64,000 bases of DNA, taken from positions 5,871,821-5,935,820 of the forward strand of contig OZ014417.1 in the NCBI GenBank assembly GCA_963965975.1, written 5' to 3'. Below, piece after piece: positions 10,582 to 22,500 of this stretch (position 1 is the stretch's first letter; each line of letters opens with the position of its first letter). The stretch is from Xestospongia bergquistia. Taxonomy: Eukaryota > Porifera > Demospongiae > Haplosclerida > Petrosiidae. Under the pieces are notes generated by a model. It searched no databases, had not been told where the DNA came from, and worked only from the letters and a program-made list of their open reading frames with translations. The position numbers and the translations under genes were made by a program.

Positions 10582-11844
10582 TTACACTAAGTTGTATTTT
10601 GACACCTTTAAGGCAACCAATTGCTCTGTAAAAACACTGGAGTACCTTTTTAGGACTTCGTTTAATGCATTGGGTGAATCTAGACTAAAAATTTCTCCCA
10701 GATTGACTCTACACTTACTAAGCCAATCCCTCCTTAAAAGGTTTGGGCCATTACCATCAACCACAAGGAGTGGCAATTCCTCCTCTAGCTCTTTGTACTT
10801 TACACATACATTAATACTACCTATAATTGGAATACTCTCACCTAAGTAAGTTTTCAACTTGACTGGTGATTTTGTAATGGGAGTTGTAGCAACTGTAGTG
10901 ATATGGTTGTACGTATCCTTGTTGATAACGGAGAGAGATGCACCTGTATCGAGTTCCATAGTTACTGGGACTTGGTTAAGACTCACATTAACAATAATAG
11001 GTTCTGTTGAACTATTTCTTGCACTGAACATATCATATGAATAATCTCCGGTAGTTTGTTCTTGTTCTGAAACAAAGTGGCTCTTTGAAGAAGATTTCTG
11101 ACGCTTGGCATCAGGTTTTTTTGACTTACATACTCTTGCAATGTGACCTCTCTTCTTACAAATCAGACAATCCCAGTTTTTGAATTTACATGAGGATGGC
11201 GAATGAGCTCCTCCACACCTGTAGCATGGTTCGTGGTGACTTGTTGTCTCTGTAGTAGTTTTGTAGCGTCTCTCCCGAGTCTGAGAGGTGAAGTGAAAAC
11301 TTCGGCTGGGTACAGTAGTATCTAACTTGAGATCCTGAGTGTCCTTTTCAGCTGCTTCCAATGCTTTAGTTATATCGAGTGCCTTGTCAAAAGTTAAGTC
11401 CTTCTCAGCCAGGAGACGTTTCTGAATACCAGACTGATTGACACCACATACGAGTCTATCGCGTAGCATCTCTGGTAATGTGTCTTTATAGTCGCAGTGT
11501 TCGGCCAACTGTCGTAATGCAGTAACATATGTCGCAATACTCTCCTCAGCTGATCGAACTCTTGAGTTAAACTTGTAACGTTGTACTATTACGGATGGTT
11601 TTGGATCGTGAAAATCTTTCACCAATGCCACCAAGTCGTCGTACGATTTCAAATCTGGTCTGTCATCTGCTAAACTACGAACAAGTTTGTAAGTTTTGGG
11701 ACCACATACCGACAGTAGTATAGCACGTTTCTTATTAGTATCCACTACATCATTTGCGATGAAATACTGATCCAATCGTTCAATATAAATCGACCAAGAC
11801 TCTTTAGTAGAATCGTAAGAAGACAGAGTTCCATGTAGGGCCAT
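10582..11844 (-). CDS. Retrotransposon gag-protease polyprotein
   Basis: A 420-codon frame starts 8 nt after the primer-binding site with MALHGTL. Residues about 1-170 resemble a retrotransposon capsid. Two zinc knuckles follow (CYRCGGAHSPSSC and CLICKKRGHIARVC). Then comes a retropepsin with the catalytic triplet in MELDTGAS and the late motif GPNLLRRDWL (a G is usual where the first R stands). The frame runs to a stop just before the RT start. The downstream RT is in the -1 frame without an obvious slippery heptamer, so a 1-nt deletion near 10600 is more likely than programmed frameshifting. Confidence 0.93.
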   Translation of the reverse strand: MALHGTLSSYDSTKESWSIYIERLDQYFIANDVVDTNKKRAILLSVCGPKTYKLVRSLADDRPDLKSYDDLVALVKDFHDPKPSVIVQRYKFNSRVRSAEESIATYVTALRQLAEHCDYKDTLPEMLRDRLVCGVNQSGIQKRLLAEKDLTFDKALDITKALEAAEKDTQDLKLDTTVPSRSFHFTSQTRERRYKTTTETTSHHEPCYRCGGAHSPSSCKFKNWDCLICKKRGHIARVCKSKKPDAKRQKSSSKSHFVSEQEQTTGDYSYDMFSARNSSTEPIIVNVSLNQVPVTMELDTGASLSVINKDTYNHITTVATTPITKSPVKLKTYLGESIPIIGSINVCVKYKELEEELPLLVVDGNGPNLLRRDWLSKCRVNLGEIFSLDSPNALNEVLKRYSSVFTEQLVALKVSKYNLV

Positions 11845-11851
11845 AGTTTTA

Positions 11852-11863
11852 CCCTCGTCGCCA
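11852..11863 (-). promoter_or_regulatory. Primer-binding site, tRNA-Ser(GCU)-like
   Basis: In coding orientation TGGCGACGAGGG lies 2 nt after the 5' LTR. Its complement CCCTCGTCGCCA matches the 3' end expected of a tRNA-Ser with a GACGAGG acceptor strand, as used by Mag-type elements. Confidence 0.75.
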
Positions 11864-11865
11864 AC

Positions 11866-12102
11866 TGTGATGACTTATGAACTTATATTTTAGAATAAAT
11901 ATTAGAATAACAACTTCAACAACTGAACACAACCAACTCATACAAATATAACAGCAGCCAACACGCTGACTACCAACTGAACTAAAAATAGATATACAAC
12001 AACTTAAATATATATACTAAATAAACAATTACATCATTATGACAATATTACTAACATTGGGTAAACATGACACATACATTAGATAAGTATTAGTCTACTA
12101 CA
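11866..12102 (-). repeat. 5' LTR of the Mag-like element
   Basis: 237 bp, in coding orientation TGTAGTAGAC...GTCATCACA, with canonical TG...CA ends. It is identical to the other LTR over their common length. Confidence 0.93.
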
Positions 12103-12107
12103 CTGTT
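12103..12107. repeat. Target-site duplication, right copy (CTGTT)
   Basis: It matches 8256-8260 exactly. Confidence 0.9.
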
Positions 12108-12214
12108 GTTATTACATGTGTACTACTGTTTGTGTAGTTACATAACCTTCAATTTCATAATATCTTAGTAATTAATAGAATATATTATGTTTGCATTACT
12201 AATAATTAAGCAAC

Positions 12215-13440
12215 TTGTATAACCGTGTAACAGTTAAATCAACTGCTTGTTGGTATAATATCAAGTACCTTCTACTGGTATCATTGAAAGACAACAGGAT
12301 GATGCTCATAACATTCTTTCAGCCTTATGTTACTAATTTTCTTTGCTATCATGGTAATTTAAATACCAACCATGTACTGTTCCTAAACTATATTAATGCC
12401 AACTTTATGATAAACAATGGAGGGGATCCATTTGACTCAAGTGATTTTTCTATAAACACTGAACTGATGAAGCGCAATGTGCTTGACTTCTATGCCTCAT
12501 TATGGCACTCCAAATGGTCACATAATGAAAGTCATATGAAAAGTTACTGAGTCTCTTTACTTAATATGTGTTCAACAGAAAGAATATTCATGCTGTTTGG
12601 AGTGCGCATATCTATCCTTCTAGAGAGATAATCAAAAGCGACACATTACTATCTCTAGTTCCTGAATAATGACCTTTCTTCTATGATGATAACCTTAATA
12701 TTTTTCTCTTGTGGCCTTTTACTCTAATAATTCCCATTATGGTATGAAGAGGAATTATGCATTGCAGCTATGTTATTATTTTATGATGTTGGCGTATGTC
12801 AATACCCTAATGATAATCCTCTTGGAGGTCCTTGGCCGATTTAAGTTCCTTCTATGCACTAATGAAACTTGTTGATTTCTTTACTGGCAAAGTCATCCTA
12901 TTCTGATCATCTTTAATTATGACACAACATTTGAAGGAGCTTATGATGATATAAATGTAGCTTTAATTCCTATCCTCATAAAGAACAACATGTGCTCACA
13001 TTAGATCTACTATTTTCAAGAGAACACAAATCAGTACTTTTAACATAAAGGTTTCTGTTTTCATGGTGATGGTACATTAGGACTCTAGGAGCTGTGTATA
13101 TCCCTTTACAGGGGTCATTGCTAAATGTCTATAGCTAGTTGAATAAGTAGTAGACAGATTGAACAAATTAGAAAAAGAGATTACTACTGAATTAAGGATT
13201 CATCATTCTATATTTTAACTAGCTGTGTTGTTCAGGAAACTAAATAATGAACTGGTTCATAAATATAGTTTGTGTTGAAGACAATATCTGTTCACAGAAA
13301 GGAATGTCATTACTGTCATATTTATTTAATGCCTAGTGTGACACAAGATGTGGTCGATCAACTCATTGGAGATTAGAAGAAGGAAAAACTTTTATATGAA
13401 ATAATAACTTAAGAAAGAAAGTCCTTTTTCAATTATGAAA
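12215..13440 (+). pseudogene. Unidentified coding-like sequence in the duplicated segment
   Basis: The only clear frame is 111 codons at 12215-12550 (contains FMINNGGDPFDSSDFSINTE). Past its stop, broken frames continue to about 13120. The stretch 12320-12741 matches 4287-4716 and 13318-13435 matches 5655-5770. I cannot name the family. The shared decay in two copies suggests an old gene remnant rather than an active gene. Confidence 0.3.
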
Positions 13441-14340
13441 CTACTTGTCACTGTTTTGTTACCTTAACGTAAGGAAAATCAAACTAATAGTTTTATTATA
13501 TGCAAAATGCATTTAAAACAGCTATAACCAACTAGTTCTTTTAACTGAATCAAATACAGCTATTTTAGTATTATATATTTCTTAGCTCTATCATAAAAAA
13601 ATGTCTATGATTCATTATAGCACAAGTTCTCATAGCTATCTGTTATATTCAACTATGTATGTAATATATCAAATTATATAGTACATATATATGATACTTA
13701 TCATTAAATGTTATAGATGTAAGATATGTAGTACTTGGGTGTGATATATCTATCACTAGTTGTCATAGATGTATCATGTCTTCAATGTTGGCATGTATTT
13801 AATCTTAATTAATGGATCATATCTGGATGTCTTTTTACAGTGTTTATCAAAAGTAAAGATGGTTTATGATTTTATGAAAGAACAAACAAATGAATACAAG
13901 CATAGATGTTTTATGGTCCTGCTTTCTGCATGTATTGTCTGATTTGTTAGGTCTGCCTAAATTAATTGAAGGATGTAACTCAATCAATTAGAGTAAACTT
14001 TCCTTATAGCATAAATTGTGCATAAGTTATTTGGCACATACCAGCGACACATTTATACATAGTATCAGCAATTAATATTGTGCACAAAGTTAAGATAAGG
14101 GCTTAAAAGTTATGATTAAATGTGTGTAAATTATCAAGAACAAAAAAATTATTGTTATATATATTGTTGATATTGCTGCACTAGTTTAGTAACACTACTA
14201 TGACAGTTAATATTAACAAAATGAAAGTTCAGCAAAATTGCAATACCATTAATCGGTAAAAGAATTCGCAGTTTTCTTTATCAAAATTTCTAGAATTTAT
14301 TATAAACTCAGGAGTTGCTATAGTCAACTAACCATAAATT
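13441..14340. other. AT-rich intergenic DNA 3' of gene A
   Basis: Nothing coding is recognised. It contains the 3' flank, and presumably the polyadenylation region, of gene A. Confidence 0.5.
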
Positions 14341-16542
14341 TTAAGAAAGTGAAGGCAGTCCTTGTTTTTGTTCAGTCATTCCATTGCCAAAATCATAATT
14401 GCTTGTCATTTCCAAAAGGTCTGCTTCTGAGGTTTCACTTTTACTATGTAATTGTATTTTATACATCATCATTGTACATGACTAGTTTACCTTGCCGTCT
14501 TAGGAAGAGGAACACAAGGAATTGGTTTCTTTTTTGTAATCATGCTTATGCCATAACCACCACTGCATGACATCTCAAAATGTTCTACATCTGAGGTTCC
14601 TTGTTTACTATAGTATATATGTACAGTGTATATTATTATAGCATATGACTGTCTTACCTTGTTTTGTTAGGAGGAGGAACTGGAGGAATTGGTTGTTTTG
14701 GGGTATTCTCCATTGTACTATAATTATATATGCAATATATATGTATAATTTGTAACTTATAACTTATCTATAAAATTATATATATATATATATATATAAT
14801 TATATATATATATATATATAAGGCAAGTTATATATATAAATATAACTTGCCTTGTTATGATAATAGTAGGAGAATCAGTGACACAACTAGCTGTACTGGT
14901 ACTGTTGCTTTCCTGCACTTTCTCTTGACCTAATTTGGTTGATACTGGTACCCTAGAATTAAAACATAATATAGAATCTATTAGCAATTAATATTACTCA
15001 AAGTATTGAGAAACATCTACTTCTTCATCGGTTATATCATCGATTGCTTCATAGATCATATCTGGCAAACTGTTCACGTTTCTTTTAAAGAAGGTATATG
15101 AGGTTACTCATATAACATGAAATATGATATATACTTTTTTGGGGAATTTTCAGACACTGTAACATTACTCAGGGACTGATAATGGCCTTCAGAATCTACA
15201 ACACTAAAGTCATTACATTAACACCTGATTAATGACAAAAAATTTTGGTACCTATGTGGGAAAATATCATTGTTATCACGATCATATACATAGTACAGCT
15301 CATTATTAATAGTAGTTGCTGTTACTGGATAGTGTTGATCTTTATTACCTTCTATTAGTCTCTTTTCATGTTCTCTGTATATATTGTAATGACCTCATTA
15401 TTAGTCACAATTATGTACACAACTAACCTTGCTTTAAAATGGCCATTTCTCATTGATTTGAAGTTCATAAAAATACAAACTGAAATTATTATAAAACAAA
15501 CACAAAGAAACAATAACAAGCCACCAGCTGAACCAACTGAAATAAAAAGAATCACATTCCTTTTTGTTTTAGTTTCATTGCTTGAACTTTGGATTGCTCT
15601 AGCACTAATACTTGATATCTGAGTTGGACTAGTGCTAGCAAGTACTGATGTTGAATCATTTGACAGAAAATAAACTGATGTCACTGTTAACTTCTGTCCA
15701 TCAACTATTATTTCTGAAGTATTTGTTATCCAATTTTGTACTATAGTCAATAGTTGTGATGTTGTGTAATTAGAGATAGCAGATATTCTTGCTCTCATTT
15801 GGATTGTATGTTCATTGTCACATTGTAAAGTGTTATCTGATATATAGTCTGAAGTTATTGAACAATAACACACTTTATTCAACACTCTAATTATGACTTG
15901 AGTAATCTCAGTGAGTTTACTTTCAGTTTTATTTAACTATTATAACAAGAAATTGTATTATAATATTTGTCATTGTTATATGACTTACTATCCACCGATA
16001 ACAGTTATCCAATCCATTGATATACATAACAATCTTTTTGTTGTCATATACTTTAAAGAAATTACTTATAATTTGTTATTTATATATAAAATTAAACTAA
16101 CCAGGAATTAGTATATTTTGAGATTTCAAACCATATCCTTCTTTAGTTTGTGCTGAGACTGATAAACAATATTTCGAGAGTGGATCCAGATTTCCTACTT
16201 TAATTGAAGTATTAAGAGTATGTATTAATAATTTGTTCATGTCAACCACAATACAATGATCTATTGATTTGGTAAGATTAAAGGTATATCCTGTCACAAT
16301 TCCTCTCCCCTCTTCTAGTGTTAGTGGCTTTATTTTTACAACAACATCAGTTAAAGAAACTCTCTGTGCTAGTTCAATGTTTGGAGCCAGTTTGGGAACT
16401 ATATAGAAAGCATATAATTATTTAATATACTTTTGACTTAAAGTTTATACCTGCTTCCTTAATGAAAAATGTTTTATACAAAGATTTTCCTATACCTGCT
16501 ACAGTAACAGCAGAAACACTAACTTTATATGGAGTATAAGGA

Positions 16543-16585
<43 letters not shown>

Positions 16586-19500
16586 TTAAAAAAATTCAAT
16601 TAAAGATGTAACTAACTCAGATTATGTATTAGGTGGTATAAGTTTTCTTCAATCACAAATATGACAGATTGATTTATTGTCAAACTCCTAATACTGATGT
16701 GGTAGTGTAAAATAACTCCATTTGACAGCAATGGTGGTTCCCATGAAATGTTGACAGATGAATTAGATAGCACATTGACAGTCAAATGTTGTATAATTCC
16801 TGGTTCTATAGTGCACACATTAAAGAGTATGACATCATTTCTTAAATATAATAATTATTATTTATAAATATTTCTCATGTATCCATTCTATTGCATGTGT
16901 ATTTCTTTAATTAATCAATCTAACCTGTTTGTTCTGTTATATTGTAGACATAGTCTGACCGTGGTCCTTCTCCTTTAACAGTTGTAGCTGAGATACTTAC
17001 TCCTACTAGTTGATGAGGTATCACTCCATTCAGGAGATATGACATGAACTGACTGTCTACAGTTTTAATAGATATCTTACTACCATTAGTAAAGTTGATG
17101 TACAGAGTATAGTGAGTAATGATACCATTAGGTATCAATGGAGGCTTCCATTGAATTAGAAGAGATGAAGAATTAACAACATTAACTGTAACGTTAACTG
17201 GAGAGTCATCAGGAACTAAATTGGAAGTTTATAATCTAATTAAAAATAGTTAGTCTGTCACTTACCATCTTGTAATGTAGTAAAATTAATACATTGTTTT
17301 TTTCCTATTCCATTAGTTGTCCATTGAGGTGTAACACAGCAAATGTAAGAAGTAAATGGTGTTAGAAATATTAAAGAGACATTCCATTTCTGAGTGATGT
17401 TTAATGTTATTATAGTGTTAATATTTGATATATTACACATCACTATGTAACCATTAACACTTCCATATTGCATGTATTGAAATGGAGGATTCCATGTTAT
17501 TATGCAGTGTGTACTTGTAAGTTCTGAAGACATCATGTTTTGAATAGCTCCTGTGCAGAAAAAAAGAATTATTAATAAAATATATTTCTGTGTTATATAT
17601 TACATATTATATATTACAAATATAATTATAGTACTAAAGAACAACATACTTCAATCAATGTAATTCATTTTAAAAGCATTCTTATACATACATGCTTCAA
17701 ACATACATTTATCAGAAACTACTATAATTATAATGGCATATTAAGTTGTTCATATCAGCATTAATTAGCTATTGATATGACTCTTTTAAACATAATCTAC
17801 CTAGACAATGAATTCCATCAGTAGCAAGGACACTTGATGTATCACAGGAGCAGTAGTATGATCCATTAGTATTAGCACAATGAATTTGACACGAATTTAG
17901 TGAGCATTCATTGATATCTATTGTCAATAAAACAAGTGCCAAATATTTCGTTTCAAAATGTCAACATATTATATTAATAAAACCTGTTAAGCAGTCACTG
18001 CCTGTCCATCCACTGACACATGTACAATTGTTGGGAGCTGTACATTGTTTGTTAGTGCCACAAGGAAAACTGCATATAGCTGTGTTTTTATAGGACTTCA
18101 AAATAAGTCCAATTTTAAATACAAACATACGTTTTAAACAGTCACTGCCTGTCCATCCACTGATACACGTACAATTGTTAGGAGCTGTACATTGTTTGTT
18201 AGTCCCACAAGATGAATTGCAAATAGCTGTGTTAGCATAGGACTTCATAATGTTTTCAAATGTATTTAAAGACATACGTGTTAAACAGTCACTGTCAGTC
18301 CATCCACTAATACATGTACAATTGTCGGGAGCTGTACATCGTTTGTTAGTCCCACAAGAGGAATTGCAAATAGCTGTATTGATATAGGAGTTCCTGAAGA
18401 GTTCAATTATATACACAAACATACGTGTTAGACAGTCACTGCCTGTCCATCCTCTAACACATGTACAAATGTTGGGAGCTGTACATTGTTTGTTAGTGCC
18501 ACAAGATGAATTGCAAATAGCTGTGTTGATATAAGACTTCATAATAAGTTCAATTGGATATACGAACATACGTGTTAGACATTTACTGCCTGTCCATCCT
18601 CTAACACATGTACAAATGTTGGGAGCTGTACATTCTTTGTTTGTCCCACAAGATGAATTGCAAATAGCTGTGTTGGAATAGGACTTCATAATAAGTTCAA
18701 TTGTATATACAAACATACGTGTTAAACAGTCATTGTCTGTCCATCCTCTAACACATGTACAAATGTTGGGAGCTGTACATTGTTTGTTAGTGCCACAAGA
18801 TGAATTGCAAATAGCTGTGTTGATATAAGACTTCATAATAAGTTCAATTGGATATACGAACATACGTGTTAGACAGTCACTGCCTGTCCATCCTCTAACA
18901 CATGTACAAATGTTGGGAGCTGTACATTCTTTATTTGTCCCACATGATGAATTGCAAATAGCTGTGTTGGAATAGGACTTCATAATAAGTTCAATTGTAT
19001 ATACAAACATACGTGTTAAACAGTCACTGCCTGTCCATCCTCTAACACATGTACAAATGTTGGGAGCTGTACATTGTTTGTTAGTGCCACAAGATGAATT
19101 GCAAATAGCTGTGTTGAAATAGGACTTCATAACAAGTTCAATTGTATATACAAACATACGTGTTAAACAGTCACTGCCTGTCCATCCTCTAACACATGTA
19201 CAAATGTTGGGAGCTGTACATTGTTTGTTAGTCCCACAAGATGAATTGCAAATAGCTGTGTTAGCATAGGACTTCATAATGTTTTCAAATGTATTTAAAG
19301 ACATACGTGTTAAACAGTCACTGTCAGTCCATCCACTAATACATGTACAATTGTCGGGAGCTGTACATCGTTTGTTAGTCCCACAAGAGGAATTGCAAAT
19401 AGCTGTATTGATATAGGAGTTCCTGAAGAGTTCAATTATATACACAAACATACGTGTTAGACAGTCACTGCCTGTCCATCCTCTAACACATGTACAAATG

Positions 19501-22500
19501 TTGGGAGCTGTACATTGTTTGTTAGTGCCACAAGATGAATTGCAAATAGCTGTGTTGAAATAGGACTTCATAACAAGTTCAATTGTATATACAAACATAC
19601 GTGTTAAACAGTCACTGCCTGTCCATCCTCTAACACATGTACAAATGTTGGGAGCTGTACATTGTTTGTTAGTGCCACAAGATGAATTGCAAATAGCTGT
19701 GTTGAAATAGGACTTCATAATAAGTTCAATTGTATATACAAACATACGTGTTAAACAGTCACTGCCTGTCCATCCACTGATACATGTACAATTGTTGGGA
19801 GCTGTACATTGTTTGTTAGTGCCGCAGAGTGAATTGCAAATAGCTGTGTTGGAATAGGACTTCATAATAAGTTCAATTGTATATACAAACATACGTGTTA
19901 AACAGTCATTGTCTGTCCATCCTCTAACACATGTACAAATGTTGGGAGCTGTACATTGTTTGTTAGTGCCACAAGATGAATTGCAAATAGCTGTGTTGAT
20001 ATAAGACTTCATAATAAGTTTAATTGGATATACGAACATACGTGTTAGACAGTCACTGCCTGTCCATCCTCTAACACATGTACAAATGTTGGGAGCTGTA
20101 CATTCTTTGTTTGTCCCACAAGATGAATTGCAAATAGCTGTGTTGGAATAGGACTTCATAATAAGTTCAATTGTATATACAAACATACGTGTTAAACAGT
20201 CATTGCCTGTCCATCCTCTAACACATGTACAAATGTTGGGAGCTCTACATTCTTTGTTTGTCCCACAAGATGAATTGCAAATAGCTGTGTTGGAATAGGA
20301 CTTCATAATAAGTTCAATTGTATATACAAACATACGTGTTAAACAGTCATTGTCTGTCCATCCACTGATACATGTACAAATGTTGGGAGCTGTACATTGT
20401 TTGTTAGTCCCACAAGATGAATTGCAAATAGCTGTGTTGATATAAGACTTCATAATAACTTCAATTGGATATACGAACATACGTGTTAGACAGTCACTGC
20501 CTGTCCATCCTCTAACACATGTACAAATGTTGGGAGCTGTACATTCTTTGTTTGTCCCACAAGATGAATTGCAAATAGCTGTGTTGGAATAGGACTTCAT
20601 AATAAGTTCAATTGTATATACAAACATACGTGTTAGACAGTCACTGCCTGTCCATCCTCTAACACATGTACAAATGTTGGGAGCTGTACATTGTTTGTTA
20701 GTGCCACAAGATGAATTGCAAATAGCTGTGTTAATATAAGACTTCATAATAAGTTCAATTGTATATACAAACATACGTGTTAAGCAGTCACTGCCTGTCC
20801 ATCCATTGATACATGTACAATTGTTGGGAGCTGTACATTGTTTGTTAGTGCCACAAGATGAATTGCAAATAGCTGTGTTGAAATAGGACTTCATAATAAG
20901 TTCAATTGTATATACAAACATACGTGTTAAACAGTCATTGTCTGTCCATCCACTGATACATGTACAATTGTTGGGAGCGGTACATTGTTTGTTAGTGCCG
21001 CAAGGTGAATTGCAAATAGCTGTGTTGGAATAGGACTTCATAATAAGTTTAATTGTATATACAAACATACGTGTTAAACAGTCATTGCCTGTCCATCCAC
21101 TGATACATGTACAATTGTTGGGAGCTGTACATTGTTTGTTAGTGCCGCAAGGTGAATTGCAAATAGCTGTGTTGGAATAGGACTTCATAATAAGTTCAAT
21201 TGTATATACAAACGTACGTGCTAAACAGTCACTGCCTGTCCATCCACTGATACATGTACAAATGTTGGGAGCTGTACATTGTTTGTTAGTGCCACAAGAT
21301 GAATTGCAAATAGCTGTGTTGATATAAGACTTCATAATAAGTTCAATTGGATATATGAACATACGTGTTAGACAGTCACTGCCTGTCCATCCTCTAACAC
21401 ATGTACAAATGTTGGGAGCTGTACATTCTTTGTTTGTCCCACAAGATGAATTGCAAATAGCTGTGTTGGAATAGGACTTCATAATAAGTTCAATTGTATA
21501 TACAAACATACGTGTTAAACAGTCACTGCCTGTCCATCCACTGATACATGTACAAATGTTGGGAGCTGTACATTCTTTGTTAGTCCCACAAGGTGAATTG
21601 CAAATAGCTGTGTTGGAATAGGACTTCATAATAAGTTCAATTGTATATACAAACGTACGTGTTAAACAGTCACTGCCTGTCCATCCACTGATACATGTAC
21701 AATTGTTGGGAGCTGTACATTGTTTGTTAGTGCCGCAAGGTGAATTGCAAATAGCTGTGTTGGAATAGGACTTCATAATAAGTTCACTTGTATATACAAA
21801 CATACGTGCTAGACAGTCACTGCCTGTCCATCCTCTAACACATGTACAAATGTTGGGAGCTGTACATTGTTTGTTAGTGCCACAAGATGAATTGCAAATA
21901 GCTGTGTTGATATAAGGCTTCATAATAATTTCAATTATATATACGAACATACGTGCTAAACAGTCACTGCCCGTCCATCCACTGATACATGTACAATTGT
22001 TGGGAGCTGTACATTGTTTGTTAGTGCCGCAAGGTGAATTGCAAATAGCTGTGTTGGAATAGGACTTCATAATAAGTTTAATTGTATATACAAACATACG
22101 TGTTAAACAGTCACTGCCTGTCCATCCACTGATACATGTACAATTGTTGGGAGCTGTACATTGTTTGTTAGTGCCACAAGATGAATTGCAAATAGCTGTG
22201 TTGATATAAGACTTCATAATAAGTTCAATTGGATATACGAACATACGTGTTAGACAGTCACTGCCTGTCCATCCTCTAACACATGTACAAATGTTGGGAG
22301 CTGTACATTCTTTGTTTGTCCCACAAGATGAATTGCAAATAGCTGTGTTGGAATAGGACTTCATAATAAGTTCACTTGTATATACAAACATACGTGCTAG
22401 ACAGTCACTGCCTGTCCATCCTCTAACACATGTACAAATGTTGGGAGCTGTACATTGTTTGTTAGTGCCACAAGATGAATTGCAAATAGCTGTGTTGATA

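Larger units (their letters stand above)
8261..12102 (-). mobile_element. Ty3/gypsy LTR retrotransposon, Mag-like, recent but defective
   Basis: A 3842-bp insertion bounded by CTGTT target duplications and two LTRs that are identical over 233 bp. In coding orientation (minus) the order is 5' LTR, primer-binding site, gag-protease, reverse transcriptase, RNase H, integrase, 3' LTR. The tRNA-Ser-type primer site and the gag-pro layout suggest the Mag lineage. Identical LTRs indicate a very recent insertion. The coding part nevertheless has two 1-nt frameshifts (near 10600 and 10170), and integrase runs straight into the 3' LTR without its C-terminal part. It interrupts the duplicated POT-gene segment. 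Confidence 0.95.
14491..15374 (-). other. Gene A cytoplasmic tail exons (all phase 2-2)
   Basis: Six consecutive exons of 123, 69, 84, 102, 60 and 117 nt all begin and end in phase 2, followed by a 103-nt terminal exon (14341-14443). Each carries a small motif: ELYYVYDRD, GHYQSL, MIYEAIDDI, a Ser/Thr-rich stretch, PIPPVPPPNK (an SH3-type ligand) and KKKPIPCVPLPK. The 117-nt exon and the last exon are diverged duplicates (both start SK..TS.....EM). The 102-nt exon ends at a GC donor. Any of these exons could be skipped without changing frame. No kinase or phosphatase domain follows. Confidence 0.75.

Noticed and set aside
10560..10620. Programmed -1 frameshift between gag-pro and RT
   Set aside because: No convincing slippery heptamer or following structure is seen, and a second lesion at 10170 shows the element is decayed; a simple 1-nt deletion is favoured.
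14341..15374. Receptor tyrosine kinase domain expected after an EGF/FN3 ectodomain
   Set aside because: The tail ends after short motif exons with a clear stop at 14341-14343; no kinase motifs are found before or after.
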